NCBI RefSeq assembly: GCF_009826975.1
Contig: NZ_WUMO01000001.1
Location: 1,054,001-1,118,000 of the forward strand
Length of the DNA: 64,000 bases
Direction: 5' to 3'
Source: Flavobacterium sp. HBTb2-11-1
Lineage (GTDB): Bacteria; Bacteroidota; Bacteroidia; Flavobacteriales; Flavobacteriaceae
The notes under the pieces are model-generated. The model did not search any database. It had not been told where the DNA came from and saw only the letters and a program-made list of their open reading frames with translations. The translations under genes and the position numbers were made by a program. Below are positions 1 through 9,553 of the stretch, piece after piece (positions within the stretch are counted from its first letter, which is position 1; each line of letters starts with the position of its first letter).

Positions 1-630
1 GAAATTTTTAAGGATATTGTCGATTTAAAAATTAAGAACAGAAGAGAAGAACTTGATCTGCCAACGCCAAATTATTTATTGTTTGTTGAGCATCCGCATG
101 TTTATACTTTAGGGAAAAGCGGTGATCTTGAAAATTTATTATTAAACGAAAAACAGCTAGAAGCCAAAGGAGCGACATTTTATAAAATTAATCGTGGCGG
201 TGATATTACCTATCATGGACCAGGGCAAATTGTAGGTTATCCGATTTTAGATTTAGAAAATTTCTTTACCGATATTCATAAATACCTTCGTTTGCTAGAA
301 GAATCTATTATTCTGACTTTGGCCGAATATGGTTTAGAATCGGGTAGAAGTGAAGGAGAAACGGGAGTTTGGCTAGGTGTAGGAACTCCGTTTGCTCGTA
401 AGATTTGTGCAATGGGGGTTCGCGCTTCACGTTGGGTTACCATGCACGGATTTGCCTTAAACGTAAATGTAGATTTGGGTTATTTTGATAATATTATTCC
501 ATGCGGTATTCGCGGAAAAGGTGTCACATCTTTAAATGTAGAACTTGGTGTGGAGAAAGTAGATGAAGAAGAAGTAAAATCTAAAATCATCAAACATTTT
601 ACCGAACTATTCGAAGCTGAATTTGTTTAA
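1..630 (+). CDS. lipB: Octanoyltransferase LipB (5'-truncated by window edge)
   Basis: Transfers octanoate from acyl carrier protein to lipoyl domains, the first step of de novo lipoate attachment in the cytoplasm. The open frame runs from base 1 without a stop, so the start lies outside the window; 209 codons are visible. The family signature RGGDITYHGPGQ is at visible residues 65-76. The thioester pair is present: Lys134 in ARKICAMG and Cys168 in PCGIRGKGV. A TTG at 79 would remove conserved sequence and is not the real start. The crp-like gene follows 21 bases downstream and may be cotranscribed. Identification is firm; only the N-terminus is missing. Confidence 0.95.
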   Translation, partial: EIFKDIVDLKIKNRREELDLPTPNYLLFVEHPHVYTLGKSGDLENLLLNEKQLEAKGATFYKINRGGDITYHGPGQIVGYPILDLENFFTDIHKYLRLLEESIILTLAEYGLESGRSEGETGVWLGVGTPFARKICAMGVRASRWVTMHGFALNVNVDLGYFDNIIPCGIRGKGVTSLNVELGVEKVDEEEVKSKIIKHFTELFEAEFV

Positions 631-651
631 AAGATTCAAAATAATTCGAGT

Positions 652-1227
652 ATGGAAAATGAAGACAAAAAATCATTTTTGAAGCATTTAGATCTTCCAG
701 AAAAAGAATTACAGGAGTTGTTGAGTATTGCACAATATGGTAAAATAGCTAAGGCAGGCTATTTTATTCGTGAAGGTCAAGTGCCTCGTAAAATGGCTTT
801 TGTGGTAAAAGGTTTGTTTCGATATGTTTACACTCATGAAAACGGAAACGAATTCACTAAAAATATTATAGCCGAAGGGAATTTTATAAGTTCTTATTCG
901 GCTATGATTTATAATACTCCTTCCTATTTTTCGATAGAAGCTTTAGAAGATTCCGAGATCTTGGAAATTGATTATTCAAGCTGGATCGAAATAAAAGAAA
1001 AAAATCCATTTTGGAATGTCTTTCTTCTTCAAATTCTTGAAAAAGCATTTTCTATAAAAGAAAAACGAGAAAGAGAACTGCTTCTTTTAGATGCTGAAAA
1101 GCGATATGAAATTTTTACTATTGAATTTCCTAATATCGAAAATCGTATTTCGCAGCAAATTATAGCTTCTTATTTAGGTATTCAGCCAGAATCTTTCAGC
1201 AGACTCAAAAGAAAAATTAAGACTTAA
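652..1227 (+). CDS. Crp/Fnr-family cyclic-nucleotide-binding-type transcriptional regulator
   Basis: This 191-residue protein has a cupin-like cNMP-binding fold over about residues 10-125 (REGQVPRKMAFVVKGLFR is the typical core) and a short C-terminal helix-turn-helix at about 163-190 (ISQQIIASYLGIQPESFSRL). It belongs to the group of short Bacteroidetes Crp-like regulators whose ligand is mostly unknown. The Arg/Glu phosphate-binding cassette of true CRP is not evident, so cAMP binding is doubtful. The next gene, an SDR oxidoreductase, starts about 65 bases downstream on the same strand; control of that gene is a reasonable but untested guess. Confidence 0.85.
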   Translation: MENEDKKSFLKHLDLPEKELQELLSIAQYGKIAKAGYFIREGQVPRKMAFVVKGLFRYVYTHENGNEFTKNIIAEGNFISSYSAMIYNTPSYFSIEALEDSEILEIDYSSWIEIKEKNPFWNVFLLQILEKAFSIKEKRERELLLLDAEKRYEIFTIEFPNIENRISQQIIASYLGIQPESFSRLKRKIKT

Positions 1228-1291
1228 CATAGGTCAATGTAACTCCATAGCAGGAGAACTATTTTTGATTTCTAATTTAAAAAATGAAATT

Positions 1292-2029
1292 ATGGAAATC
1301 TCAAATAATACTATTGTTATTACAGGAGGAAGCTCTGGTTTAGGATTTGAAATGTGCCAACAGTTTCTAGAAAAGGGCAATAACGTGATAACCTGTTCAC
1401 GTTCTTTGGAAAAGCTTGAAGAGGCCAAAAAGCGATTGCCCAATTTAGTCATTTACAAGTGTGACATTGCTCGGGAATTAGAATGCGAAGATTTTGCAGA
1501 ATGGCTTCGAATTAATTATCCTAAGGTCAATGTTTTAATTAACAATGCTGCGATTGTAAATAAAACTCATTTTGTAGAAGACCGATTTTCGTTAGAAAAA
1601 ATGAATGAAGAATTCTCGGTTAATCTAAATGCACCAATTCGTTTAATCAAGCTTTTGTATCCGATTTTAATCCAAAATCAAAATCCTAAAATCATAAATA
1701 TTACCACAGGATTGGTTTATGTTCCAAGAACAATTTACCCGTTTTATAATGCCACAAAATCGGGTCTACATTCTTTTACTCAAGTTTTAAGAGAACAGTT
1801 GAAAAAAGAAAAAATCAAGGTTATAGAAGTGTTATTTCCAGTAGTAGATACTCCTTGGCACAAAGGAAATGTTCCTAAAATTGCAATTTCACCTCAAGAT
1901 GCAGTCTCAGAAATGCTTGAAAGTATATCTCAAAATCGGACAGAAATAAGAATTGCAAAAGTAAAACTGCTTTATTTTCTTTTTAGAATAGCTCCTCGAT
2001 TTTCATTTCGTAAAATAAATAGCCTTTAA
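1292..2029 (+). CDS. Short-chain dehydrogenase/reductase, DltE-like
   Basis: NAD(P)-dependent oxidoreductase of the SDR superfamily with 245 residues. The ATG at 1292 is preferred over the TTG at 1265 because it places the Rossmann motif TGGSSGLG at residues 11-18, the usual position. NNAA and the catalytic YNATK are present. At the place of the usual catalytic Ser (13 residues before the Tyr) the sequence reads NITTG, so Thr replaces Ser. The sequence resembles the DltE/COG3967 branch. The substrate cannot be read from the sequence. It lies directly after the Crp-like regulator and may be under its control. Confidence 0.85.
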   Translation: MEISNNTIVITGGSSGLGFEMCQQFLEKGNNVITCSRSLEKLEEAKKRLPNLVIYKCDIARELECEDFAEWLRINYPKVNVLINNAAIVNKTHFVEDRFSLEKMNEEFSVNLNAPIRLIKLLYPILIQNQNPKIINITTGLVYVPRTIYPFYNATKSGLHSFTQVLREQLKKEKIKVIEVLFPVVDTPWHKGNVPKIAISPQDAVSEMLESISQNRTEIRIAKVKLLYFLFRIAPRFSFRKINSL

Positions 2030-2217
2030 ATATGAGTGTTGTTAAATGCAAATTCAATTTTTCTTGGAATAAATGCATAGTTACATTGTTTTTAAAATCC
2101 AAAACAGCAACCTTATTTTTAAATAGAAAGCGTTTTTTTCTTAAATTTATATTCAAAAAACAGAAAAACCATTTCTCAAAAGTTAAGATTTTGAAGGGAT
2201 GGCAAATTCTAAACTCC

Positions 2218-2250
2218 TTGTAATTCTCTTAGCTATTTATGCTAAATTTG
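2218..2250 (+). promoter_or_regulatory. Putative Flavobacterium-type promoter
   Basis: A TTG at 2218-2220 and TAAATTTG at 2243-2250 are separated by 22 bases, within the TTG-N17-23-TAnnTTTG pattern known for Flavobacterium. It lies 46 bases upstream of the SnoaL-like gene at 2296, which it would drive. Seen by eye only. Confidence 0.5.
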
Positions 2251-2295
2251 ATTTTATACTATTAAATTAAAATTTCATTTTATTCCCGATTGCTT

Positions 2296-3147
2296 ATGAG
2301 AAAAATCTACTTATTCTATTTCCTTTTTGCGCTTAATGGTCTTTTTGCCCAAAAGAAAGATAAATTATATCCAGTTGCAGTTTATGAAAAAGTGTGGCAG
2401 GAAAAAAATAGCGATATCAGATTAAAGATGATTAAATCTATTTGGTTAGAAGACAGTACTTTTGAAGATCCTTCGGCTTCTATAAAAGGAATTACGGCAT
2501 TTAATAATGTAATCAACGAATTTTACAAGAAAAATCCAGATGCGATATTGACATCAGGATCCAAAATTGTAAAAGATAATTATGTAACCTGGGAATGGAA
2601 AGTTCTGGATTCCAAAAATAACCTAATAATGGCAGGACGTGATTTTGCACGTTTAAATGGTAAAGGGCAAGTGAGCAAAATTATTGGTTTCTGGGATAAA
2701 GGAGCGACTTTGTCTGAAGCTGATATTTTGAAAAATCTGGAAGCTGATAATTTGAAAGTAGTAGCTAAATATTACGAAAGCCTTTTTAAAACGAGAGATT
2801 TTGATGCTTTAGCCACTGTGGTTGCAGACGGTGCAGTTTACAATCAGGCTGCTGGTTTGCCGTATGGAGGAACTTATACAGGTCTTAGTGAATGGATAAA
2901 GATGTTTACAAAATCAACAGAGTTTTTTGATCTTCAGATTGAAAAAGAACCAACCTATTTTAGTGATGCTTCTAAAAATGAAGTGATCATTTATTTTACA
3001 ATGAGCTGTAAATCTAAAAAATCAGGCAAAACCATGTCAGTTCCAATTTCAGAACATTTCGATTTGAAGGATGGAAAAATTACAACAGTAAGACCTTTTT
3101 ATTATGACACAAAACAGTTTGCAGAATTCTTAAAAAGCAAAAAATAA
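2296..3147 (+). CDS. Secreted protein with two SnoaL/NTF2-like domains
   Basis: A 283-residue protein with an N-terminal signal peptide of about 20 residues ending LFAQ. The rest looks like two NTF2/SnoaL-like cone domains, at about residues 22-130 (ending VSKIIGFWDKG) and 145-280 (DNLKVVAKYYESLFKTRDFDALATV onward, split here as DNLKVVAKYYE and later segments). Such domains bind small ligands or act as isomerases, and no specific activity can be assigned. The ATG at 2296 is preferred to a TTG six bases upstream because it gives a clean signal peptide. It is monocistronic: promoter motif upstream, bidirectional terminator directly after the stop. Confidence 0.65.
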   Translation: MRKIYLFYFLFALNGLFAQKKDKLYPVAVYEKVWQEKNSDIRLKMIKSIWLEDSTFEDPSASIKGITAFNNVINEFYKKNPDAILTSGSKIVKDNYVTWEWKVLDSKNNLIMAGRDFARLNGKGQVSKIIGFWDKGATLSEADILKNLEADNLKVVAKYYESLFKTRDFDALATVVADGAVYNQAAGLPYGGTYTGLSEWIKMFTKSTEFFDLQIEKEPTYFSDASKNEVIIYFTMSCKSKKSGKTMSVPISEHFDLKDGKITTVRPFYYDTKQFAEFLKSKK

Positions 3148-3150
3148 AAA

Positions 3151-3178
3151 AAACGACCTTTTTAGGTCGTTTTTTTTT
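3151..3178. terminator. Bidirectional intrinsic terminator
   Basis: Perfect 9-bp stem AAACGACCT/AGGTCGTTT (3151-3159 and 3164-3172) with a TTTT loop, T-run on the plus side and A-run on the other. It serves both the SnoaL-like gene and the convergent rnhB, whose stop codon overlaps the T-run. Confidence 0.9.
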
Positions 3179-3842
3179 ATTCAAAAAAATCAAGTTCTAA
3201 CTGCTCTGGCAAAAGTCTAAAACTCATTCTATGATATTTTGTAGTTCCAAATTCCTTAATAGCTTCGCGATGTTCTTTAGTTGGATATCCTTTGTTTTGT
3301 TTCCAATTGTACATCGGAAATTCTTCGTGAATTTTGTCCATATATTCGTCGCGATAGGTTTTTGCTAAAACAGATGCCGCTGCAATGCTAAGATATTTGC
3401 CGTCGCCCTTTATAATGCTTTGGTTCGGAATCGATTTTAAAAGAGCAATTTCATCTTTAGAAAACTGCCTTCCAAAAGTGTTTTTAAGTCCGAGTTTAGC
3501 ATTCAAGGAACGATTTCCGTCAACTATAATATATTCAGGAACATGTTTTAGTTTCAAAATGCATTCCTGCATTCCTTTCATCGAAGCATTTAGAATGTTT
3601 ATTTCGTCAATTTCATCTGGAAACAAATGTGTTACAGAAAAACATACAGCTTCTTTTTCGAGAATTGGCCTTAATAAGGCTCTCGTTTTTTCAGACAATT
3701 GCTTACTGTCATTCAGAATTGTATTCTCAAAATGTTCGGGTAAAATTATAGCTGCAGCAGTAACTGGCCCAGCTAGACATCCTCGGCCAGCTTCATCAGT
3801 TCCAGTTTCTAAAACAAATCCTGAGAAATTTTTTTCGAGCAT
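3177..3842 (-). CDS. rnhB: Ribonuclease HII
   Basis: Cleaves the RNA strand of RNA-DNA hybrids, including single ribonucleotides in DNA. The protein has 221 residues when begun at the ATG at 3842; a TTG at 3866 is possible but would add an unusual extension. Family motifs are clear: [12 protein letters not shown] near the N-terminus with the Asp-Glu metal ligands, [16 protein letters not shown], and the C-terminal [11 protein letters not shown]. It is convergent with the SnoaL-like gene. Identification is secure. Confidence 0.95.
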   Translation of the reverse strand: MLEKNFSGFVLETGTDEAGRGCLAGPVTAAAIILPEHFENTILNDSKQLSEKTRALLRPILEKEAVCFSVTHLFPDEIDEINILNASMKGMQECILKLKHVPEYIIVDGNRSLNAKLGLKNTFGRQFSKDEIALLKSIPNQSIIKGDGKYLSIAAASVLAKTYRDEYMDKIHEEFPMYNWKQNKGYPTKEHREAIKEFGTTKYHRMSFRLLPEQLELDFFE

Positions 3843-4497
3843 TTTTTTAGGGTTTTTAAAAAGCAAAGATTGTACTTTTTTTTCTAAAACGCATTACTAA
3901 TTCAAAGAGAAATGCAATCACGGATTGCTTTTTTACAGCACCAATATCAAACCGCAAAAACTATTGAAAACTGTGTAAATTTTCAAATTGACTATAAGTT
4001 TATGATTTTAGTTAAAACAGAAGAAAATGCTTGAGTTTTATGATTTTTTTTGTAGAATATTTAATTGTGAATGTTTTAAAAATTGAAATTTACAAGCTCA
4101 AAGCAAACTTTTGAAGAATTGATTTACAATTTATTATGTTAAAATAAAAAAACATTAGTGAGAAAAATGCAGGAATGAAACATTCTCAGTTGAAAATGTT
4201 TTATTCCTATGTTATTCTTGTAGGATAATATCTTTGTTTTTTTGGGTGGTCAATGCTGTTTTTTTGAGTTTATTCTTGCTTTAAATGTTAATTAAATGTT
4301 AATTTTTTTGTTTATAAAGTGACGATTTTTTATATGTGTAATTTTTGTATTTCTTTGATTTTGTGCTGATTACGTGTTGCATGGTAAATTTTTGTTAAAG
4401 AAATATTAAAAAAAAGTTAAGAAGTGTTAGTGAATTGCATTGTTGTTTTAAGAAAATATTAAGATGTTTGCGACTTACTAATTCAAAATTTTTAAAA
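3843..4497. other. Gene-free 655-bp intergenic region upstream of susC
   Basis: A very A+T-rich spacer between the rnhB start and the SusC start. No convincing ORF or RNA gene was seen. TATCTTTG at 4229-4236 matches the -7 promoter element TAnnTTTG, but no TTG sits at the right distance upstream. The long leader suggests room for regulatory binding ahead of the SusC/D genes. No ECF sigma/anti-sigma pair or SusR-like regulator is adjacent. Confidence 0.5.
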
Positions 4498-7400
4498 ATG
4501 AAACTAAAGTTAAATGGATTCTTAGTGCTTCTGGTGGCGCTGATTACGCAACTAACCTTTGCGCAAGAAAGAACTGTTTCGGGTGTAGTTTCCGATAATG
4601 CAGGAATGCCTCTTCCAGGTGTGAGCGTATTAGTTAAAGGAACTAAAAGCGGAACGCAAACAGATTTTGATGGAAAATTTTCTATCAAAGCAACGTCAAG
4701 CGAAGTCTTGATTTTTACTTACATTGGAATGAAAACGCAAGAAGTTGCAGCTAGTTCTACAGCATTAAATGTAAAATTAACTAGTAATACTACAGAATTA
4801 GAAAGTGTTGTTGTAACGGCCTTAGGTATCAAGAGAGAGAAAAAAGCTCTTGGATATGCTACTCAGGAAATAAAAGGAGAAGATTTGGTTGGTGGAACTG
4901 CAAGTGCAAACTTCCTTAACGATCTTTCTGGTAAATCTGCTGGGGTATATATTAGAAAAAATACAAACTTTGGAGGATCTACAAGTGTGGTTTCAAGAGG
5001 TGTTAAAAACCTTACGGGAAATAACCAAATGCTTATTGTTATCGATGGTATGCCTATTAATAACTCGAATGTGAATTCTAGCAATGGTGCACAAACAACC
5101 GGAGCTCGTAATACTTACGACTACGGTAATGCTGGAATGGATATTAATTCTGATGATATTGAATCGCTAAATATATTGAAAGGTGCTGCTGCATCTGCTT
5201 TATATGGGTTTCAAGCTGGTAATGGTGTAATTATGATTACTACAAAAAAAGGTAAGGCTCAAAAAGGTATGGGAGTAACTATATCAAGTGAGTTTGGAGT
5301 TGGTTCAGTTGATAAAAAGACTTTCCCTGTTTACCAAAATAAATACGGACAAGGTTATGGACCAACTTATGATGCAGCAGGAAATCCAAAAGGGACTCCA
5401 GTTGGGCCAACAGGTGCATTCTTTGTTATAGATAAAAATGGTAACCAAGTGGTAAGTACTACAGATGATGCTTCTTACGGTGTTGCTTTTGATCCAAATC
5501 TTTCTGTTTATACTTGGGAATCTTATTCTCCATATTCTTCAAAATTTGGACAAAAATCTCCATGGGTAGCGGCTAAAAATGGTCCAATTACATTTTTTCA
5601 AACTGCTCAAACATTCAATAACTCGATCTCTTTTGAAGGTGGTACAGACAAAAGCAACTTTGTTATCAATTACAACAACTATAAAGAGAATGGTATTTTA
5701 CCAAATAGTGAATTGAAGAAAAATAATGCAAGTATTAAATTCAACCACAAATTAACTGATAAATTAACTGTTAGTGTTTTTGCAAATTATTTAGCACAAA
5801 CTACAATGGGTAGAAATACTACTGGTTACGGAGGTGATAACGTCGCAGGTTTATTCCGTCAATGGTGGGGAACTAACGTAGATATTCAATCTCAGAAAGA
5901 AGCTTTTAATAATTCAGGAGGGCAAAATATTTCATGGAACATGGCAGATCCTGCTAATGGAAATACAAATCCTAAATATTGGGATAACCCATATTTTACA
6001 AGATACAAAAACTACCAAACAGACGAAAGAAATCGTTTCATCGGTTATGGCCAGTTAGATTATAAAATTACAGATTGGTTAAATGCTACAGGTAAAATAA
6101 GTACAGATTCTTATTCAGAATTACGTGAAGAAAGAAAAGCGGTAGGGTCTTTGGCTTCAACATTTGGAATTAACCGTTTAGCTGTTGGTTCAGGATACCA
6201 AAAATATACAGGTATGTTTTCTGAACAAAACTATCAGGTTACCTTAAACTTCAATAAAAAACTTACTGATGATTTTTCATTGACAGGTTTAGTTGGATAC
6301 AATGCTTTAAGAACTAGACGTACATCTACATTGGCTTCTACAGATGGAGGACTTATTATTCCGGGAATCTATGCATTATCAAATTCAGTAAATCCTTCTC
6401 CATTCCCGGTTGAGGTTGAAGATAATTCAGCGGTAAACAGTGTTTATGCATCTGCTTCATTAGGATTCAGAGATTTCCTTTATGTAGAAGGAACAGTACG
6501 TAATGATGCATTCTCGATGTTGCCACAAGACGACAATGATGTTAATACATACTCTGCTTCTGCAAGTTATGTTTTCACAAAACATATTAATGCGCCATGG
6601 TTAACTTTTGGTAAATTAAGAGCGAGTTATGCTGAAAATCCACAAGGAAGTATTGATCCTTATGCATTGCAAGATGTATTTACTAAATTTAATCCATTTG
6701 GGTCAAACCAACTTTATTCAAGACCAAACACGGCTAATAATCCAGATTTGCATCCTGTAAAAACTAAATCTCAAGAGCTTGGTTTAGAGATGCAATTCCT
6801 TGACAGAAGGGTAGGTTTTGAGGTAAGTGTTTATAAAAGTTTAAGTGAAGATCAAATTTTTGCGGTAGATTATTCTACAGCAACTGGTAACTCTTCAAGA
6901 TACGTAAACGCGGGATCAGTTGAAAATAAAGGTGTTGAGTTGATATTCAATGCGGTTCCGGTTAAAACAAAAGATTTTCAATGGGATTTAGGCGTAAACT
7001 GGTCTAAAAATGAGAATACAGTTGTAGAGTTAGCGCCAGGCGTTCCTGTTTTAACAATTGGTACATTCCAAGGAGGAGTTAGTATCGTAGGAACAAAAGG
7101 ACATGCTTATGGAGATATTCTTGGGAAAGATTATATTTATAAAGACGGGCAAAGGGTAACTAAAAATGGTGTGTATTTACAAACTGCAACTACTAATAAT
7201 GTAATTGGTAATGTTACTCCAGATTGGATTGGTGGCTTCCGTAACAAATTTACTTACAAACAAGTGTCTCTAGGTTTCTTAATTGATGTTCAAAAAGGAG
7301 GAGATATTTTCTCTCTTGATCAATATTATGGACAAAGCTCTGGTTTATATACTTCAACAGCAGGAAACAACGAACTTGGAAATCCTGTGAGAAATACATT

Positions 7401-7782
7401 AGCTAATGGCGGAGGTGTTATTTTACCTGGAGTAAACGAAGATGGAACTCCTAATACTACAAGAACACCAAACCCTGAAGTTGCAGGAAGTATCTATGGT
7501 TACAATAATAATCCACAAAAAGCATTTGTTTACGACGCAAGTTATGTGAAATTAAGAGAGGTAAGCATTACTTATAGTTTCCCTAGACAACTTATAGCTA
7601 AAGCAGGTTTGAATGATTTACGTCTTTCTTTAGTAGGTTCTAATTTATGGATCATTAGTAAAAATCTTCCAGATGCAGATCCAGAAAGTGGTATAAGTTC
7701 AGGTAACTTATCATCAGGTTATTCAGGAGGTTCACTTCCGACAACAAGAAATATTGGTTGTAACCTAACATTAAAATTTTAA
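4498..7782 (+). CDS. SusC/RagA-family TonB-linked outer-membrane transporter
   Basis: A 1094-residue TonB-dependent outer-membrane channel that pairs with the SusD-like lipoprotein downstream to import oligomeric nutrients. It has a signal peptide of about 23 residues ending LTFAQ, a carboxypeptidase-regulatory-like domain at about 26-95 (VSGVVSDNAGMPLPGVSVLV), the SusC linker SVVVTALGIKREKKALGY, a plug domain to about 260, then a 22-strand barrel ending in Phe. The ATG at 4498 is chosen because it gives the signal peptide directly; earlier TTG starts would bury it. The SusD gene starts 3 bases after the stop. The substrate is unknown, and no CAZyme or peptidase lies in the operon. Confidence 0.95.
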   Translation: MKLKLNGFLVLLVALITQLTFAQERTVSGVVSDNAGMPLPGVSVLVKGTKSGTQTDFDGKFSIKATSSEVLIFTYIGMKTQEVAASSTALNVKLTSNTTELESVVVTALGIKREKKALGYATQEIKGEDLVGGTASANFLNDLSGKSAGVYIRKNTNFGGSTSVVSRGVKNLTGNNQMLIVIDGMPINNSNVNSSNGAQTTGARNTYDYGNAGMDINSDDIESLNILKGAAASALYGFQAGNGVIMITTKKGKAQKGMGVTISSEFGVGSVDKKTFPVYQNKYGQGYGPTYDAAGNPKGTPVGPTGAFFVIDKNGNQVVSTTDDASYGVAFDPNLSVYTWESYSPYSSKFGQKSPWVAAKNGPITFFQTAQTFNNSISFEGGTDKSNFVINYNNYKENGILPNSELKKNNASIKFNHKLTDKLTVSVFANYLAQTTMGRNTTGYGGDNVAGLFRQWWGTNVDIQSQKEAFNNSGGQNISWNMADPANGNTNPKYWDNPYFTRYKNYQTDERNRFIGYGQLDYKITDWLNATGKISTDSYSELREERKAVGSLASTFGINRLAVGSGYQKYTGMFSEQNYQVTLNFNKKLTDDFSLTGLVGYNALRTRRTSTLASTDGGLIIPGIYALSNSVNPSPFPVEVEDNSAVNSVYASASLGFRDFLYVEGTVRNDAFSMLPQDDNDVNTYSASASYVFTKHINAPWLTFGKLRASYAENPQGSIDPYALQDVFTKFNPFGSNQLYSRPNTANNPDLHPVKTKSQELGLEMQFLDRRVGFEVSVYKSLSEDQIFAVDYSTATGNSSRYVNAGSVENKGVELIFNAVPVKTKDFQWDLGVNWSKNENTVVELAPGVPVLTIGTFQGGVSIVGTKGHAYGDILGKDYIYKDGQRVTKNGVYLQTATTNNVIGNVTPDWIGGFRNKFTYKQVSLGFLIDVQKGGDIFSLDQYYGQSSGLYTSTAGNNELGNPVRNTLANGGGVILPGVNEDGTPNTTRTPNPEVAGSIYGYNNNPQKAFVYDASYVKLREVSITYSFPRQLIAKAGLNDLRLSLVGSNLWIISKNLPDADPESGISSGNLSSGYSGGSLPTTRNIGCNLTLKF

Positions 7783-7785
7783 ATC

Positions 7786-9300
7786 ATGAAAAAAGTACTT
7801 TTATTAATGTCTGTGGTTGGTATGATGGTTTCGTGCAGCCAGGACATTACAGATATGAATGTTGATCCGAAAAGGCCAACAACCACCAAAGCGGAATATT
7901 TGTTTACAAATGCTGAGAAAAAATTAGTCGATCAAATGGTTAGTACTAGTGTGAATAATAATGTTTTTAGATTATTTGCACAGCAATGGACAGAAACAAC
8001 TTATCCTGATGAAAGCCAGTATAACATTACAAACAGAAAAATTCCTGATACTCACTTTTTAGTTTTGTACAGAGATGTTCTAGCCGATTTTCATGATTCA
8101 AGAGTTATGATTGAAGCAACAACTCCTGCAACTCCTGCAGACGAGGCCATTAAGCAAAATAAATTAGCGCTTATAGATGTTTTGGAAGCGTATGCTTATA
8201 GTGTATTGGTAGATACTTTTGGAAACGTTCCTTATACACAAGCAATTGATATTAATAAATATCCTTTACCAGCTTATGATGATGCAAAAACTATCTATCA
8301 AGATCTTATTAAAAGATTAACTGCTGATGTTGCTGTTTTGAAAGCGAATAGTACAGTAGCTAACTTTGGTGCTGCAGATATTATCTATCAAGGTACTGCT
8401 GCAAGTAATGCAAAATGGGCAAAATTTGCTAACTCATTAATAATTAGAATGGCAGTTAATATGTCTGATATTGATCCAGCGTATGCAACTACTCAAGTTC
8501 AGGCGGCTCTTGCTTCTGGTGCTTTGGCTAATAATAATGATAATACAAAATTGACTTATTTAACTACATCAGGAAATCAAAATCCATTGTACGCTGATTT
8601 AGTAACAAGTCAGAGATTTGATTTTATTCCAGCTGAGCCTTTTGTTTCTGCTATGGACGCTATTGTTCCTGGTGGTGACCCAAGGATGCCTAAATATTTT
8701 ACTAACCTAACTTCTCCAGCACCAGTTATTCCTGCAGGAAGAACATTTGTAGGAGGAACGTATGGTGCAGGAAACGTTTATACATCTTATTCACAAATAA
8801 CATCGACATTAAACAATCCAGTTTTCCCTGGAACTATCTTTGATTTCGCTGAGTTGAATTTCTTATTAGCAGAAGCTGCTGAGAAAAATTTAATTCCAGG
8901 TGGTTCTGCTCAAGCAAAAGTATACTATGATGCTGGTATTAGAGCTTCTATGGCAGACTGGGGAGTAACTAATACTGCTGCTATTGATGCTTATATTGCT
9001 AGTCCAAAAGTAGATTACAACAATCCGTTAAGTGGAGCAACGTATAAAGAAAAAATTGGTACTCAAGCATGGTTTGCCCTTTACAACAGAGGATACGAAG
9101 CATGGACATCTTACAGAAGATTGGATTTCCCTGTATTAAAAGCGCCACAAGCAGCTATAAACAAGCTTATTTTTACGGTGCCAGTTAGATATACCTATCC
9201 AGCTGCAGAAGTAAATATCAATACGGCAAATGTAACTAAAGCTTCTGCTGATATTGGTGGAGATTTATTAAATACTAAATTGTTCTGGGATAAATTCTAG
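7786..9300 (+). CDS. SusD/RagB-family nutrient-binding outer-membrane lipoprotein
   Basis: A 504-residue surface lipoprotein that caps the SusC transporter and captures substrate. The lipobox is MVSCSQ with Cys17 as the lipidated residue. The body resembles the SusD-like_2 subgroup, with TPR-like helices around residues 80-180 (DVLEAYAYSVLVDTFGNVPY) and the C-terminal YNRGYEAWTSYRRLDFP typical of the family. It is spaced 3 bases from susC, so translation is likely coupled. A strong terminator about 100 bases downstream ends the two-gene unit. The ligand cannot be inferred from sequence. Confidence 0.92.
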   Translation: MKKVLLLMSVVGMMVSCSQDITDMNVDPKRPTTTKAEYLFTNAEKKLVDQMVSTSVNNNVFRLFAQQWTETTYPDESQYNITNRKIPDTHFLVLYRDVLADFHDSRVMIEATTPATPADEAIKQNKLALIDVLEAYAYSVLVDTFGNVPYTQAIDINKYPLPAYDDAKTIYQDLIKRLTADVAVLKANSTVANFGAADIIYQGTAASNAKWAKFANSLIIRMAVNMSDIDPAYATTQVQAALASGALANNNDNTKLTYLTTSGNQNPLYADLVTSQRFDFIPAEPFVSAMDAIVPGGDPRMPKYFTNLTSPAPVIPAGRTFVGGTYGAGNVYTSYSQITSTLNNPVFPGTIFDFAELNFLLAEAAEKNLIPGGSAQAKVYYDAGIRASMADWGVTNTAAIDAYIASPKVDYNNPLSGATYKEKIGTQAWFALYNRGYEAWTSYRRLDFPVLKAPQAAINKLIFTVPVRYTYPAAEVNINTANVTKASADIGGDLLNTKLFWDKF

Positions 9301-9400
9301 TCTTTAGAATATATATCTATATCAATTAAGTTGATGATTCAAAGTAAATTATACCCAGTTTGGGAATAAGAAAAATAAATATTTTGATTTTTTTTGAGAG

Positions 9401-9428
9401 CCCCGTATACTTTTGTATACGGGGTTTT
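9401..9428 (+). terminator. Intrinsic terminator of the susCD operon
   Basis: Perfect 10-bp stem CCCCGTATAC/GTATACGGGG with a TTTT loop (9401-9410 and 9415-9424), followed by TTTT. It closes the SusC/SusD unit. Confidence 0.9.
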
Positions 9429-9502
9429 CGTTTCCAAAAAAGAGTGAAACCATCCCGGTTTCATATTATATATTATGTTTTTTCGTTTATACCTTTTTAT
9501 CT

Positions 9503-9510
9503 TACCTTTG
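9503..9510 (+). promoter_or_regulatory. Putative -7 promoter element of the porin gene
   Basis: TACCTTTG fits TAnnTTTG, 43 bases upstream of the porin start and downstream of the susCD terminator. No clear TTG box is present at the usual distance. Confidence 0.4.
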
Positions 9511-9553
9511 CTTAGCAAAATTTTGACAAAATAAATTTATATAAAGCCATCAA

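Noticed and set aside
2032..2223. A 63-codon plus-strand ORF directly after the SDR gene
   Set aside because: Low-complexity Lys/Phe-rich translation of A+T-rich DNA with no recognisable domain; part of it overlaps the promoter motif for the next gene.
3385..3900. A 171-codon plus-strand ORF covering rnhB
   Set aside because: Antisense shadow of a clear ribonuclease HII gene.
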